Origin: Trachythela sp. YZ-2020
Lineage: Eukaryota > Cnidaria > Anthozoa > Malacalcyonacea > Clavulariidae
DNA: 64,000 nucleotides
Direction: 5' to 3'
NCBI GenBank assembly: GCA_016169945.1
Contig: JADLSH010000388.1
Span: forward strand, 2,514,001-2,578,000
Of the stretch, positions 12,601 to 24,600 are shown one piece after another. The notes below the pieces were generated by a model. It did not search any database. It was not told where the DNA came from and worked only from the letters and a program-made list of their open reading frames with translations. Every line of letters begins with the position of its first letter. Positions within the stretch are counted from its first letter, which is position 1. Position numbers and translations under genes: made by a program.

Positions 12601-15600
12601 TGACTGTTTGATAAATTGGCTGCTAGATTATCGATGATTGATTCATCAGTTGATTGCATGATTCATCGATCAGATTTTGATTGATTGTAATAGTACCCAA
12701 TATAGTACCCTATATTTGGCCATTCCGAAGTTGATGAGGGGAGTGGGGACAAGTGTGTAAAGTGCCTAAATTTTGAAACGAACGCGATCACTAGAAAGAC
12801 CTCAAATTAGTATGTACACAAAGTTTGAAGACGTTTGGATAAATACACTTCAAATAATAAGCTTTCAAAAATCGCGATTGTTACCATGAAATACAATCAT
12901 GATATTTCTGTTTTGGAGGACGCGCTTCATAGCAATTTTCACGATTTTTGAAAGCTCACTATTCAAACACTACATACGTACCTAAACCCGCCTCGTACCC
13001 AGGCGCTTTAACGTGCTAAGCGGTTGCGTGACGCGCGCGTGGAAACTGTAGTGCGCAGCCACGACGGGACGGTTTAGCCAAATTTTCCATTTCTCCCCTC
13101 GCGTGTTGTCCCGCGCGCTCTTCATGCAACCGCTTAGCACGTTAAAGCGCCTGGGTACGAGGCTGTACCTAAACGTCTTCAAACTTTGTATTTCTACTCA
13201 TTTTGAGGTGCTCTTTCTAGTAGTTGGGTTCATTTCCTAATTTGGGCATTTTTTAATACTTGTCATCAGTCCTCTCATCAACTTCGGAATGGCATGATAG
13301 ATGAATCGTTATTTGATTGATATCTAAACTAAACTAAGGATATCTCTATCAATCTAAACTGTTCTCCCTAGAGGTCTGCAAGGGACGTCCCTTACTGCTC
13401 CGGTGTCGCTACAGAAGAAAAACTAACTAACTTTACTTATACTGGATAGCTCTATCAGTTCTAAACTGTTCTCCCTAGAGGTCCAGTAAGGGACATCCCT
13501 TATTGATCCAGTGTTACTACTTATTGATCCAGTGTTACTACAGGAGGAAACCTAAACTAAACTAACTTTATTTATACTGGATAGCTCTATCAGTTCTAAA
13601 CTGTTCTCTCTAGAGGTCCTGTAATTAAGTAACACTTACTCCTCCATCTAAGAGATCTGTGCCATGAAAACTTGTCAGGTTGCTGTATTTTACACTGGGA
13701 CGATAAATGATTTGCGGAATAAAGATAAATAGAAACACCAGAAGAGATATTAAGACGTTGAGTAGAAATAACCAGCGTAAGAAGATGAAATAGGACAAAA
13801 CACCAGTTCCAAATTTGCCTGAAACAATTAAAATTACTGTGTTATAGTTTAGTTATGCAGAAAATCTTGTTGCTGGAACATTGTTTCCCAGCCATATTTA
13901 TACAGAAGGTGGGCAAAGTTTCTAGAAAGTAAAATTTGTTTCCGAAACAATATTTCCAAGACCAATTAAGGGTTGGCAAACGGAGAAACATTCGAAGAAT
14001 AACGTCTCCCATATTTACTATTTCCTAGTACGTGTTACTATCTATACTTCAACTAGTTAACTATTCTTCCATCTCGCACAGCAACACTCGCATTGCCACA
14101 ACAACCACCGCAAAAAATGTTTCCAAAAGAACTCAAGATTAGATTTCTAAATAATTTCCAGATTTTTAATTAGTACTAAATTAGAGGAGTAATTAAAACT
14201 TTAATTTTCAACCTTGTATCTTCTTTAGTGGACCACTCCATAGCTCATTATCTTGAATCGTCGTTACAACTTTCTTCTTAAAATGTTGCCATTTCTAGTA
14301 TTAAAGACAATATAAAGAGTTCACTTGAAACAAAAAATACCGGGTGGCGCAAAAAAAGTATACGACCGTTTGATTTAATATAACTTAAAAACTAAAAGAG
14401 CTATTGCACTTAAACAAGTTTCCTTGCATTCAGCGATGTTTAACTTAAATTTTGATATATGCCATGTGCATTTTCATGCAATATTGACTGAGCTGGCTGC
14501 GTTTAAACTTGAGTAAACATTTTTGGAACTGTCGAGAATTAGGTAAAAACGGCCTATTAAACTAATTTGATAACCGTTACCATTTTATCGTAAGTATTAT
14601 TTCAATGAAGTGAAGTTGAACTTAGAACTGTTTTCTGAATATAGATATGCTCTTTTATTCTAACATTTGGCCTTCTAACTTCACTTCATTGGTCTTCATT
14701 GAACCGAATACATACGTAAAATGCCAATGGTTATCAAATTATTCAATATAAAATGCGTATTATGGTATTAGCGCATGAATAATCCATGTCTGAATACTTA
14801 CTTAATATTTTGCTGGCGCCTGGCGGAGGTATTTTATAGTCTCTGTGTGCCGTCTAGTTTCTATATATTTATCTGAACTGGCGTATCGAGTTTACTTACT
14901 GCGGCAAGTCTGAGTTTAAAATATCGAAATGTGCTGATATTTTGTTCTTGCTCTTTCATGTGATCTTGAACTTGATTTCTAGTAAAAGGAAAGTTTACTA
15001 TAGTATGTATGCATTTCCATACTTCTTCTAATTCATTCTAATGCTATCATGTAATATATCATACACGAGAAGGAGTTTATTATAGTGATTTGAAACACCG
15101 AAAAGTGTGTTGAACAACAAGGCGCTAGCCGAGTTTTTTAACATACTTTGAGGTGTTTTTAAATCACTATAATAAACGACTTCGAGTGTATGATATAGCT
15201 TCTCAAACAAACCAGTATTTAAAGAGAAATTAAACGCGAAAGTTTAGTTAATTTATGGGCGTTTATTACCGTGTCATCAAGACGGTGGTGATTTCCCTTG
15301 TGTTTTGCTCATGAATTATTAATGAGTTTGAGAAGTATGATGTATCAACGTGTTCTATTCTGATCTAAGTGCTGCATTAGGCCAAAACGCGCCCTAATGT
15401 CTGTGCCCTCTACTTTGTTTATATTTTACCCTGTGGTATGCCCTTCTCGCATCACCAGAAAATCATCCTAATGCTATAAAAAATATACATACAGTACGGT
15501 TTTCTTTCGTTCCAGTGAGGTTGCCATATGTCGTATTTCCTCCTGTCGATGAGCCCCATCCTGATCTTCACCCATGAGTATAAAGTCTGTTTCGTCCAGT

Positions 15601-15973
15601 CCGCGACGAACGCTGCTTTGTCTTTGATGCCGATGTCTCACTTGTGGAGTCCGGTCAGGTGTAGCTCCCTCCTGAATAATCTTCCTTCTTTTAGCTGATG
15701 GTAAGTGTTGAATCTCTCTGAACACATGGCTGGGGAAACTCTCTTTGAGACTTTTCTCCAGTTCACTCGAAATGCTCGTTCCACTTCGATAGGTATCTGT
15801 TGAGACAATTTGTTAGAATTTGGGAGTCTCACTTGAATGCAAGCCTATATGTTATTCTTTTACTCTGCCTACCACCAGATGATTTTATTCACCAAGGGAC
15901 AAGTCCAGTGGGAAGAGTCTTGTGTCTTAACCCATTATCTTGCAATGCGCCCACATATACAACCTACTTTAGT

Positions 15974-16005
<32 letters not shown>

Positions 16006-17853
16006 CCGTCAGTGGTTAGCCGGGGTACTGCCAGTTAATGGGTTAGAGACACGTACAATTAATGTGCCCTACTCTATTCTTTATTCTGTCTTATGCCAGA
16101 TGAATTGAGACTCACGAGATTGAGATCTCACCATGTAAGAGTCTAAGAGACACAACTGTACCATGTACCCACTCAACTGTACCATGCCGCCAGTTAGTGG
16201 TGAGAACTCTGGACTGAAATAAAGGGGCTGTAATTATTACCTGTTGAAGCGATTGACTCATTATCGCCATCTCTGGAGCCAAGAGATCCGTCATCACCAC
16301 CTCCCATATGCTGATCACCATTCGCATTCGTCATGTCCGTCATCATTATGTCATCTTCAGCACCTCTGCTTGGATGGTGATTTCCATTTGTTGCTCTCAT
16401 TTCTATGGCTTCATCACTGTTGCCTTTAATTAGTTAATCAAAACCAGAAACAATTTAGGATTAGATTGAATGTTGGTGACATTGGTCATGTCCATGCTTA
16501 GTTTAGCCATTAAGCAGTAAGGGACACTAGGAAGTCCTGTTCACACAATCCGATTTGTCAGATCTGATTCTCCTCCTGACGTATGTGATTGCACACAATA
16601 CAGCAACAACTGCACTTCTTGCCAGGTGTGAGCCAATAGCCTTAGTCTTGTCAGCAAATCCAATAAATCACAGAGGAGAATCGGATGCGACAGGCCTTAT
16701 GTGTGAACAAGCCTTTAAAAGGCTGTGAACGATAGCTGATAATTGTTTTAACCAATTAGGTCGCAATGCACCCCAAAACATCAGACATGTGATAAATGTG
16801 TCCTCATAAGATTGCCTCAGATAAGATTGCCTCAATAAAGATTGCCTTAAATAAAGATTGTCTTAATAAAGATTGCCTCTCAATAAAGATTGTCTCTCAA
16901 TAAAGATTGCCTCAGATAATTAAGATTGCCTCAGTCTTTAGTCAACAAAGTTAGACTAAACGCACAACATACGCATTACATAACAAAATATTCCCTCGTT
17001 AATTATGCTACCTGTGGCCACAGGAATGTAAACAAAGCTTTCATCAAGACATTTCGCTTGCCCTTTTGACGAGCACGAAGCTTTCATGGCACAAAAATAA
17101 AGCTATTTCTTTAAACAAAAACTATATTTTTCTTATGTTCGAATATCTTTTAGAAACGACCTTCGAGAAACAATACCTTAGGCAATCTTTAAGTACGTGG
17201 GCACCTTATAAAGCAGCCTTATAATAATATATCAGGAAAGCTACAATTATCAAATGAATGGCCGGCTTTCGCTGTTTCACTGTTTTATATTCTTTTCGCT
17301 GTTTTATATTCTTTGAAAAAACCTTTTGAAAACGAATTGAGTATAGTTTGATAAAGGCAGAAAGCAAAATATTGAACTCAAAACAGGGTTAAGGCTGCTT
17401 AAATAATTGTACAAGTATGCGTTGATCAAAGTGTCCCGGAAGTGTGTGACAGTGTACTTTTCTCAAAAAGCAAGTCTTCGAGTCAACATTTTAACACAAA
17501 AACTATTAATGCGTTAATCAATCTTAAAGTTTGTCGGATCAAAAGCCGTTAAAAATATAATACTTTAAATTTACATTATTAAAGATAATAGCTACTTTTG
17601 TATACTAATTTGATACATGAACATGACAAATTCTCCAAGGGATACTTCAGAAGTAAAATGTTTCAAGAATTACTTTATATGCTATATGCTATTGAATATT
17701 TTGATGTGTGTATATCATACCGAAAGCTGGATTAAACTGTCCGACGGGAGTAGTTCTGTGTTGATTTCTCGCTCCGTGACGACGCGTTGTGTCAGACAAG
17801 TCACTGTCCATTGAGTCTAAGGATTTGAAATCTTCGATGTGTCTGTTTTCCAT
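4504..17853 (-). CDS. TMC: Transmembrane channel-like (TMC) protein, 18 exons, 796 aa
   Basis: Exons on the minus strand, 5' to 3': 17853-17721, 16423-16241, 15796-15493, 14978-14900, 14294-14213, 13818-13640, 12502-12354, 10802-10655, 10073-9918, 9284-9142, 8747-8642, 8524-8421, 7980-7876, 7339-7264, 7184-7048, 6561-6406, 5048-4970, 4575-4504. All joins keep phase. Residues 1 to about 230 are hydrophilic. The membrane region then shows TMC hallmarks: FGTGVLSYFIFLRW (after residue 260), KIFTAWDYSV, the CWENYVGQ signature at 557-564 in the TMC domain, NVLDLIY, PFLASKMNLLF, ECGPF, a YYYKLL segment and a cytoplasmic GKDKLYL tail. TMC proteins are multi-pass membrane proteins. Vertebrate TMC1/2 form the hair-cell mechanotransduction channel, and others conduct or modulate leak currents. 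The start is the ATG at 17853, the first in phase. A lumenal loop (about 540-550) contains DDDD. Introns are full of MITEs and SINEs. I cannot assign a subfamily. Confidence 0.93.
4628..4920 (-). repeat. Three tandem copies of a dispersed repeat
   Basis: Three units of roughly 90-95 bp each contain 'atctatcttgtcttttgtgt' and 'gctgtatgtaa'. They are reverse-oriented copies of the repeat at positions 1-150 and 37880-38045. They lie in the last intron of the TMC gene, just before its terminal exon. Confidence 0.75.
5188..5338. mobile_element. Foldback MITE, family starting AAGGCTCTTTTCC
   Basis: The long inverted arms begin aaggctcttttccactcgtc and enclose a short AT-rich centre. A second copy sits at 29647-29798 in the opposite orientation: the centre 'gtcgagcattgtgattggat' appears reversed. 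Neither copy encodes protein. This one lies in a TMC intron. Confidence 0.85.
6240..6348. repeat. Short inverted repeat in TMC intron
   Basis: An arm reading ttaaaacactcgcagttcgt is followed by atatcaga-type sequence and an inverted partner ending actcctgctcgtgttttaaa. The two arms lie almost side by side and could form a hairpin. The class is unknown. Confidence 0.6.
6695..6937. mobile_element. Foldback MITE with ~80-100 bp arms
   Basis: The arm starting cgccgaacattgggctgtat returns inverted up to atacagcccaatgttcggcg, with near-perfect pairing of about 80-100 bases per side and a short centre. It lies in the intron between the exon ending at 7048 and the exon starting at 6561. Confidence 0.8.
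7419..7580 (-). mobile_element. tRNA-derived SINE, near full-length copy
   Basis: On the minus strand it begins with a tRNA-like head (A-box tagctcagttggttagagcg, B-box caggttcaattcc). It continues through 'gcatttttcgcaactgctcc' and 'tggctaggtctaaaaa' to the tail 'ttcgagtattccatctacaa'. A separate tail fragment in the same orientation follows at 7695-7740. It lies in a TMC intron. Confidence 0.75.
8098..8385. mobile_element. Palindrome-rich MITE (ACACACGTAAAAA family), truncated
   Basis: It begins acgtaaaaatctcgcatctt and continues through 'caagttgctacaaggttgtc' and many nested 'acaagttgtt'-type palindromes. It lacks the right terminal repeat. Other copies: 10873-11110, 25783-26131, 32525-32825, 36961-37314 and 59062-59494. 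It stops just before the TMC exon at 8421. Confidence 0.75.
9507..9804. repeat. GAT/GGT trinucleotide microsatellite
   Basis: Almost 300 bp of gatgat and ggtgat units produce artificial Asp-rich and Met-rich open frames. It lies in the TMC intron between exons 10073-9918 and 9284-9142. Confidence 0.92.
10873..11110. mobile_element. ACACACGTAAAAA-family MITE, truncated, reverse orientation
   Basis: It begins with the terminal repeat acacacgtaaaaacgtgcaa and contains the shared core 'agcagacttgtaccaatgct'. It fades after 'acaaccttgataaagtgaca'. It lies in a TMC intron. Confidence 0.7.
11880..11985. repeat. Dispersed 'cgaaacgtcgaagttcttgt' repeat
   Basis: The block cgaaacgtcgaagttcttgt is followed by 'ggtagtttgatcctaaagac' and 'gcagcttat'. 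It recurs at 58345-58415 and, degraded, at 42135-42200. It is probably the end of an interspersed element whose remainder I cannot identify. Confidence 0.6.
12719..13293. mobile_element. Large foldback element with a second element nested inside
   Basis: The outer arms pair from gccattccgaagttgatgag on the left to ctcatcaacttcggaatggc on the right. Both contain 'aaagtttgaagacgtttgg' or its complement and a 'ctagaaagacctcaa' block. A related right-arm fragment is at about 220-295. A second palindromic element (12988-13164) sits inside, flanked by the 10-bp duplication gtacctaaac. The whole lies in a TMC intron. Confidence 0.8.
12988..13164. mobile_element. Nested foldback element with 10-bp target duplication
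   Basis: The arms read cctcgtacccaggcgcttta and taaagcgcctgggtacgagg in inverted orientation. The flanks gtacctaaac (12978-12987 and 13165-13174) are identical direct repeats, as expected for a target-site duplication. A 9-11 bp duplication is typical of Mutator-like elements, so that class is a reasonable guess. Similar 'cctcgtaccca' ends occur near 29550-29606 and 58462. Confidence 0.75.
14559..14745. mobile_element. Inverted-repeat MITE in TMC intron
   Basis: The arms containing aatttgataaccgttaccat and tcaatgaagtgaagtt on the left pair with aacttcacttcattgg and aatggttatcaaatt on the right. It is non-coding. Confidence 0.7.
15053..15199. mobile_element. Inverted-repeat MITE in TMC intron
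   Basis: The left arm atcatacacgagaaggagtt, followed by 'tattatagtgatttgaaaca', pairs with an inverted right arm ending gacttcgagtgtatgatat. It is about 147 bp and non-coding. Confidence 0.7.
15930..16050 (-). mobile_element. MITE with AACCCATTA termini (degraded copy)
   Basis: It contains 'ttttactctgtctaacgcca' and 'gacgattttacccgtcagtg' and ends in 'tgccagttaatgggtt'. On the other strand this matches the two adjacent copies at 52472-52571 and 52598-52709. A decayed piece lies at 11275-11375. Confidence 0.65.
16521..16715. mobile_element. Inverted-repeat element in TMC intron 1
   Basis: A left arm containing gttcacacaatccgatttgt and 'gattctcctc' pairs with a right arm containing 'gaggagaatcggatgcgaca' and 'tgtgtgaacaagcc'. 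The arms have diverged, so this is an old copy. Confidence 0.6.
16795..16935. repeat. ~17-bp minisatellite (ataaagattgcctca)
   Basis: About eight imperfect units of ataaagattgcctcaa-type sequence lie in the first TMC intron. Confidence 0.8.
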
Positions 17854-18687
17854 ATTTGTAGTGCATGTACTGTACTTACGACATTTTTAGAATTTCAACA
17901 ACTTCAGCAACTTGACACTATAAACAGACTAGCTAAAATGTAGACGTATTTTAATAAAATTCGTTACACTCGTATATAAAATATACAAAATGTTCTTTTG
18001 TGATCTTCCGCATTGAATTTGAATATTTACATATTTTAAAAGCGTAGGAGGTCGTCGAATAATTTGTGTCAAAATTTGATTAAAAAATGTATACTATTTA
18101 CTAATCCCGCCAAATGGCGCGCTAAAATGTTTTGCTGCGATAGAGTCATGAGAATTCTGGGAAATTTTATGCAAAAAGACAATTTAGCAGTATTTATAAA
18201 ATATTGATATCGGCGTAATTTTCACCAACGAAATATTTCACCAACGAAGAATTTGCATGGTCAGACTGACCTGTGTTTCACTGCAAAATGCAAAACAAAG
18301 GCGTTTTGCCTGTGCTTTGCCTAATTTCCTTTTCAATAGTTGACTGTTTTATACCAACATACCGCATCTGCGCTGCTGGCCTTAGACTTTATCAAATCCC
18401 GTAGAGAGTGATTTGGCGGAAGTTTATACTGGCCTACAAATTTTCATTTACATCAATCAAGCATACCCCTCGCGCTCATGGCCCCTGTAGCTACTGTTCG
18501 CTAAAACCCTTGGGCTTTGTTGCCACGCAATTCGTGGAAAACCTGGAACTAGTCGCGCGCGACATACACATGTGCGCGACCTTGCACCATAAACACACGT
18601 TTGGTTCAAAAAGAACCTGAAACTTTTTAATTTTTTGTTTTCAAACAATTTTCTCTGCACTAAATACTTTAACAACTTGTATTCTTA
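17854..18687. promoter_or_regulatory. Divergent intergenic region between TMC and eRF3
   Basis: This 834-bp region separates the two start codons of oppositely transcribed genes, so both promoters and 5' leaders must lie here unless untranslated exons are hidden elsewhere. It is AT-rich near TMC and locally GC-rich near 18530-18590, where 'gtcgcgcgcgacatacacat' is self-complementary. No TATA box or binding site could be assigned with confidence. Confidence 0.5.
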
Positions 18688-21600
18688 ATGGAGGACGATT
18701 GTACGCCTGATTCGTGGGACGCTATTGACGATTCTAGCACAGAAAACAGCGAGAATCTATCGGCCGGTTTACAATCATTGAATGTCAATGCTCGACCTTT
18801 TATTCCCAACGTAAATGCAGCGGTTTTTGTTCCATCTTTTACCCAAAAGACAAATACAAATGGTAAGAAAAGATATAGTAGTTTTTTATATAAAGTTACT
18901 GTTTGTACATTAATGTGGTAAATTTATTTGTTTATTTAGCCAATTGTTTGTGTATTTATATATTGATCGAAATTTTGTGAAAACCCCTCTATTATGAAGT
19001 CTACCCCTCTATTAATCCCCTCCTCTCTAATCCTCTATTATGCCCCTCACCCCTCTCTTATGCCTCTCCAATCCTCTATTATGCCCTCACTCCTCTATTA
19101 AGCCCCTCTATTAATCTCCCCACCTCCATTAAGCCCTTCACCCCTCTATTAATCCCCCACCTCTATTATGCCCCTCACCTTTTTATTATGCCCCTCACCT
19201 TTTTATTATGCCCCTCACCCCTCTATGAGCCCTTTACCCTTCTATTATGCCCCTCACCCCTCTATTATGCCCCTCACCCCACTATTAAGCCTCCACCCCT
19301 CTATTAAGCCCCACCTCTCTATTTTAAGCCCCACCTCTCCATTAAGCCCCACCTCTCTATTTTAAGCTCCCACCTCTCCATTAAGCCCCACCTCTCCATT
19401 AAGCCCCCACCTCTCTATTAAGCCCCCACCCCTCTATTAAGCCCCTCACCCCTCTATTAAGCCCCTCACCCCTCTATTAAGCCCCTCACCCCTCTATTAA
19501 GCCTCTCCCTTCACAACGAAGAAACACATGTGTCTTCACAAAGTCAGGCCAGAACTATATGTGTCAGTATGCCTTTGTCTGGGCAAAAATTGTTGAATTG
19601 CAAGAGCTGGAGTATCGGTAAGATTGCCTCATTAACCAATGATGTTGAACAAGTCACGTGTAATAATAACAATGGCGATTCCCCTTCTTGTGCAAAATTG
19701 TCCACCGTAAAAAACGGGCCTGGAAAAAAATTATTTCTTTCTGGGACCAATGTGATCAAACAAAAACATTTCTGTCAATATTTGGGCAGTTCGCTAACTA
19801 GCAAAGAACGAAAAGCTTAGCCAAACGTGTCCACCCTTTCCCTCCAACCCCTGTTGATCTCACAACTGCACTGCAAATCAGCAAATATCTAGATCTGTGT
19901 ATCTAAAATATATCTTATGGTGATCTGCTTCTAGAGTCTACACTCTAATGTCAAATACTAGATTGTTGACTGTTGTACAGGTTGGCCTAGGAATTTTCTG
20001 GGAACTCAAAAATTTTCTGGGACCAATGGTCCCATCGTCCGATACTTTTTCCACCCCTGGTAAAAAAGGTAACATGACGAAGGCTCATTATGGCACATTA
20101 TTAGTGTATTTTAATGTAAAAGTACTTAATGTAATGAATATTTTAGAGCCAGTGACTGAACCTGTTGATGACATAAAAGATGACACACCTGTGGCTAATA
20201 AAGATGAAAATCAGGATAAAGTTGCTGGTAATATATATATATGCTATTATTTTTTATAAGCAGGTTGCCTAGGCTTGAAAAATAAGGTTGAAAATCAATT
20301 GCCAAAGGTCGCGCTACTGACCATCTCTGGCCCAGTCCCTTTGGTGTCAGTTTTAGAGAGAGTTTCAAGCATTCAAGCCAATGTTAACAACCCATTAACC
20401 CATAAATCATGCAAATTTATGGACTTATTAATGTACTTTTTAAATAGAAAATGAGACAGAAGTTTCAAATGAAGAACCTAATGAATCAGAAGAAGACACT
20501 CAAAATGATGATGAAGTTTCTGGTAACTGTAGTGTTAATAAAAATAGAACAATCGTAAAAGAAAGGCATCTAAAATATTGCATCAATTCATAACCTAGAG
20601 TTTATCAATTCATTTGTTGAAAAATTGATCAACTTCCTGTGTGTGTGAATCGACCAATGGCGTCTCATTTCAGTGACTGATTGACCAATTGGGAACAACT
20701 ATGCTAGTAAACAGGAATTTGAGACATTTTTGAGCAAATGTATTGATCAACTTATGTAATGAATTGATGTAATATTTTAGGAACACTTCAATTGGAATGA
20801 CAGTAATAAACCTTACCAATATTGAATTATTTCAGCCAATTTTGGCCTGTTACATAACTTTATTTCTTGCATGATAACAGAATTTTTTGAATTTTTGCTT
20901 ACCCCATATTTTGCAGAAGAATTAACAGATGATGCAATCGATGAAGAAAAACCAATACAAAAACCACCTCCTGTGAAGAAGGAGGAGGAGGATTCAAAAG
21001 AACATGTCAACATTGTCTTTATTGGACATGTTGGTATGTTTATTGAGTAGTGCATTAGTATGGTGTGTTACTGTATGGTTTGGTGTACTGTAATGTGGTA
21101 TGAATGGTACGGTACGGTATGGTGTGATGGGGTATCGTGTGTTATTTGGTATGGTTTGTTATGGTGTGAGATGAATGGTATGGTGTGGTATGGCATGCCA
21201 TGATATGATATATAATATATACATCATGAGTGGCCCTGTTCTATCAGATATACACACACAAGCTGAAGGTGAGGCTGGTGTTGTAGGTATGGTATGATGG
21301 TGTGGTATGGCATGGTATAGTATGGTATGGTGTGATATGGTATGGCATGGTGTGGTATGGCAAGGTATGGCATTGTATGATATGGTATAGTGTGCTAAAA
21401 TTGGCATGGTATGGTATGGTATGGTATGGTATTGTATGATGGTGTTGTATGATAGTATGGGATGGTATTGTATGATAGTATGGTATGATAGTATGGTATG
21501 ATAGTATGGTATGATAGTATGGTATGATAGTATGGGATGGTATGGTATGATGGTATGGTATGGTATGGTGGTATGGTGTGTTATGAGATGGTATAGTTTG

Positions 21601-24600
21601 ATATGGTGTGAGATGAATGGTAGGTATGGCATGTTATGGTATGGTGAGGTATGCCTGGCATGATATGGTATGGATAGTATGACATGGCAAATATGGTATG
21701 GTATTTTATGGTTTGGTGTGGTAATATAATTTTTCTCAATTTTGAACCTGTTGTTTTAGATGCTGGGAAGTCAACTATAGGTGGACAAGTCTTGTAAGTT
21801 GAAATTTTTGATTGTATAAATATTATTGCCAGGGAACTGGTCTTGATTTTTAACAGTTTTGGAAGTCAAGTGCAACCATTTGATATTCTGTTTTTAGATA
21901 CCTTACTGGCCAAGTTGACAAAAGAACTCTCGAAAAATATGAACGAGAGGCAAAGGAGAAGAATCGTGAAACATGGTAATAGAATTGAACAATATTATTT
22001 CTGTCTAAGAATTCCTACTTAACGTCATATTTGGTTCGGAGCTAACAAAATTATAATGGATATTGTTTTTCTTTGTTATGAAGGTATTTATCATGGGCAT
22101 TAGATACAAATCAAGAGGAAAGGGATAAGGTATTGCTCTTTAATTGTACAGACAGTACAGTAACAACTAGAACTTCTTGACTACAACAACTACAACGACA
22201 ACAACTTGTTAAACATAATAGAATTTCAGTTTTCGCAAGTTTCTGTTGCATTGGCAGATAAATATGATATCAATTCCTACTTATTTGAAAATATTTAAAA
22301 AAATTCATTTTTGATTCTGTCAGTCCATTAATTAAGGAAATCCTTCACAGGTGTAATACTTGCATAGTTGCAACTATTTTAATATGTTGTATTATATTGT
22401 ATATAAGAAGAATCTATTTTATGTGATACAAAAAGCCAGAAAAAGAGTAAATTAGAGCGATTTATAGGCTGATTTCCATTCAGTGCGAAATGTCGCGCGA
22501 TCGACCTTTTGCGATCGTTTTCCTTTGAATTATGAGCCCTCGACCGGATCCGTTCCAGTCGAGGGCTCATAATTCAAAAGAAAACAATCGCAATCGCGCG
22601 ACATTTTGCACTGAATGGAAATCAGCCTTAAGACATCTAAAAGTATGTTGAAAACAAGCCACAAGCTGAGTTTTTAATTCTATTCTGAGGTGGAGAATCA
22701 CTATTGATAGACAACGTCAAAGATATCATATAACTTATCAAATGTATCAGTTAGAGAAATTCAGCTGGAATGTTGAATACAATGCTTGTTTCCTTTGCAT
22801 TTTGCTCTTGAATTATTAATGAGTTTTAGAAACACATATTTGTAAAGGTCCTTTGAAATTTTTATTATATTTTCAAAGACTTAAACTTCTGTTTTTAAAA
22901 TCTTACTTGGTTCAAATGAACTGTATTCTGCATAGCCATGATTGAATTTCTTTGCAGTAAATAATTTGTCCGTTTTTACAACAGGGTAAAACCGTGGAAG
23001 TTGGTCGTGCACAGTTTGAAACGTCAAAGAAAAAGTTCACATTGCTGGATGCTCCTGGACATAAAAGTTTTGTACCAAATATGATCGGTGGGGCTGCACA
23101 AGCCGATCTGGGAGTCTTGGTAAGGAATTGAGAGTCCGTATTCCTCTATTGTCAGTGTATGACAGAAGTAGAAAAAACATGCTTTTAATTTCAGGTTATT
23201 TCAGCAAGAAAAGGTGAATTTGAAACTGGTTTTGAGAGAGGTGGACAAACAAGGTAATCAAGAGTTAGTTTGATTCATCGCAGTGTTTACATTTAATTCT
23301 GCTGAATGCATGGCGATTTTATTTACATGGGTGGTAAGTCCATACAGTATTCACCTTTGTGTGCTTAATAGATTGTGCATAGATTTTCAATTGCTCCTAA
23401 ATACCCTGATGATGACCGGCGAATGATGAAACGTTATTTTGAGCCCTGTTAATATATGCATGTTTATACTTTGACCCACTAGAGAGCACGCTATGTTAGC
23501 AAAGACTGCAGGTGTAAAACACTTGGTTATTCTTATAAACAAAATGGATGATCCTACGGTCGAGTGGGAACAGGCAAGGTAAAGAGCTCTAGAAATTCAA
23601 TACCGAAGTTGACTAAGACATCATGTATTAAAATACCACAATTCTATACTTAGATACGAGGAATGCAAAGAAAAATTAGTCCCGTTTCTAAAAAAGGTTG
23701 GATTTAACCCCAAAACAGGTAATGTACTGTAAATACAATACAGTCGTCCCTGTATTACATTACTGGTGCACTCAATCAAGTCTAAAATACTGAATTTTTT
23801 TTATATTTTTGTTGTACTTTTAGATATACATTTTATGCCATGTTCGGGATTAACGGGCGCAAATATAAAGGACGAACTTGATACCAGTGTCTGTAATTGG
23901 TATAGGTAAGAAATACGTCTATTATAAGTTCGTATTATCCCTTCATTTATTGACTAAATGCTGCCTATTTTCTTTTATTTGAAGGCTATGAATATAAGGC
24001 TCAAATTTATGCTAATTTGCTTAACTAAAAGGATACCAGGCATTTATGGTTGGAATTTCTGCATGGCCGTTCGTTTCAAATCTTTAGAAAATAAAACTTC
24101 TATTGATCAAGAAAATATTTCCTGAAAAAGATATTCAACTTTATAAACAAACTGTTGTCCACTGCTGTAATAAGTAGGTCTAGATTTATTATATTGATTA
24201 ACTGAAGACTTGCTAATTCCTTTTAGCGGTAAACCATTTCTAAGTTATATTGATGAGCTACCTGATCTTCAACGATCAAATTCTGGTCCGGTACGATTAC
24301 CGATTGCTGAAAGATATAAAGAAATGGGAACAATGATCCTAGGAAAATTAGAATCTGGGACGATAACAAAAGGACAAAATCTAGTACTAATGCCAAACAA
24401 GGTATTGGATATAATACTGTACATTGTATATTATATATTATAATGTTTGTTTCATTGCTCTTCATTTGCGAAGCCATCTTACAAACTCTTACTTATGTTT
24501 AATCGCAACAACGATTTTTCCACCCCAAATTTCAGGGGGTGGAAAAATCATGTGGAAAAATTATGGGCGCTTCAGAAAGTTGGTTTTGTTGCCAAGCTAG

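Noticed and set aside
16795..19507. CRISPR-like regular repeats
   Set aside because: Units are contiguous tandem minisatellites without unique spacers, in an intron-bearing eukaryotic genome.
19530..19820. 96-codon plus-strand frame in eRF3 intron 1
   Set aside because: It has no acceptor or donor in a phase that would join the neighbouring eRF3 exons, no recognisable domain, and lies just after a minisatellite.
21159..21632. Minus-strand frame rich in His, Ile, Pro and Tyr
   Set aside because: It is the complement of the TGGTA repeat inside an eRF3 intron.
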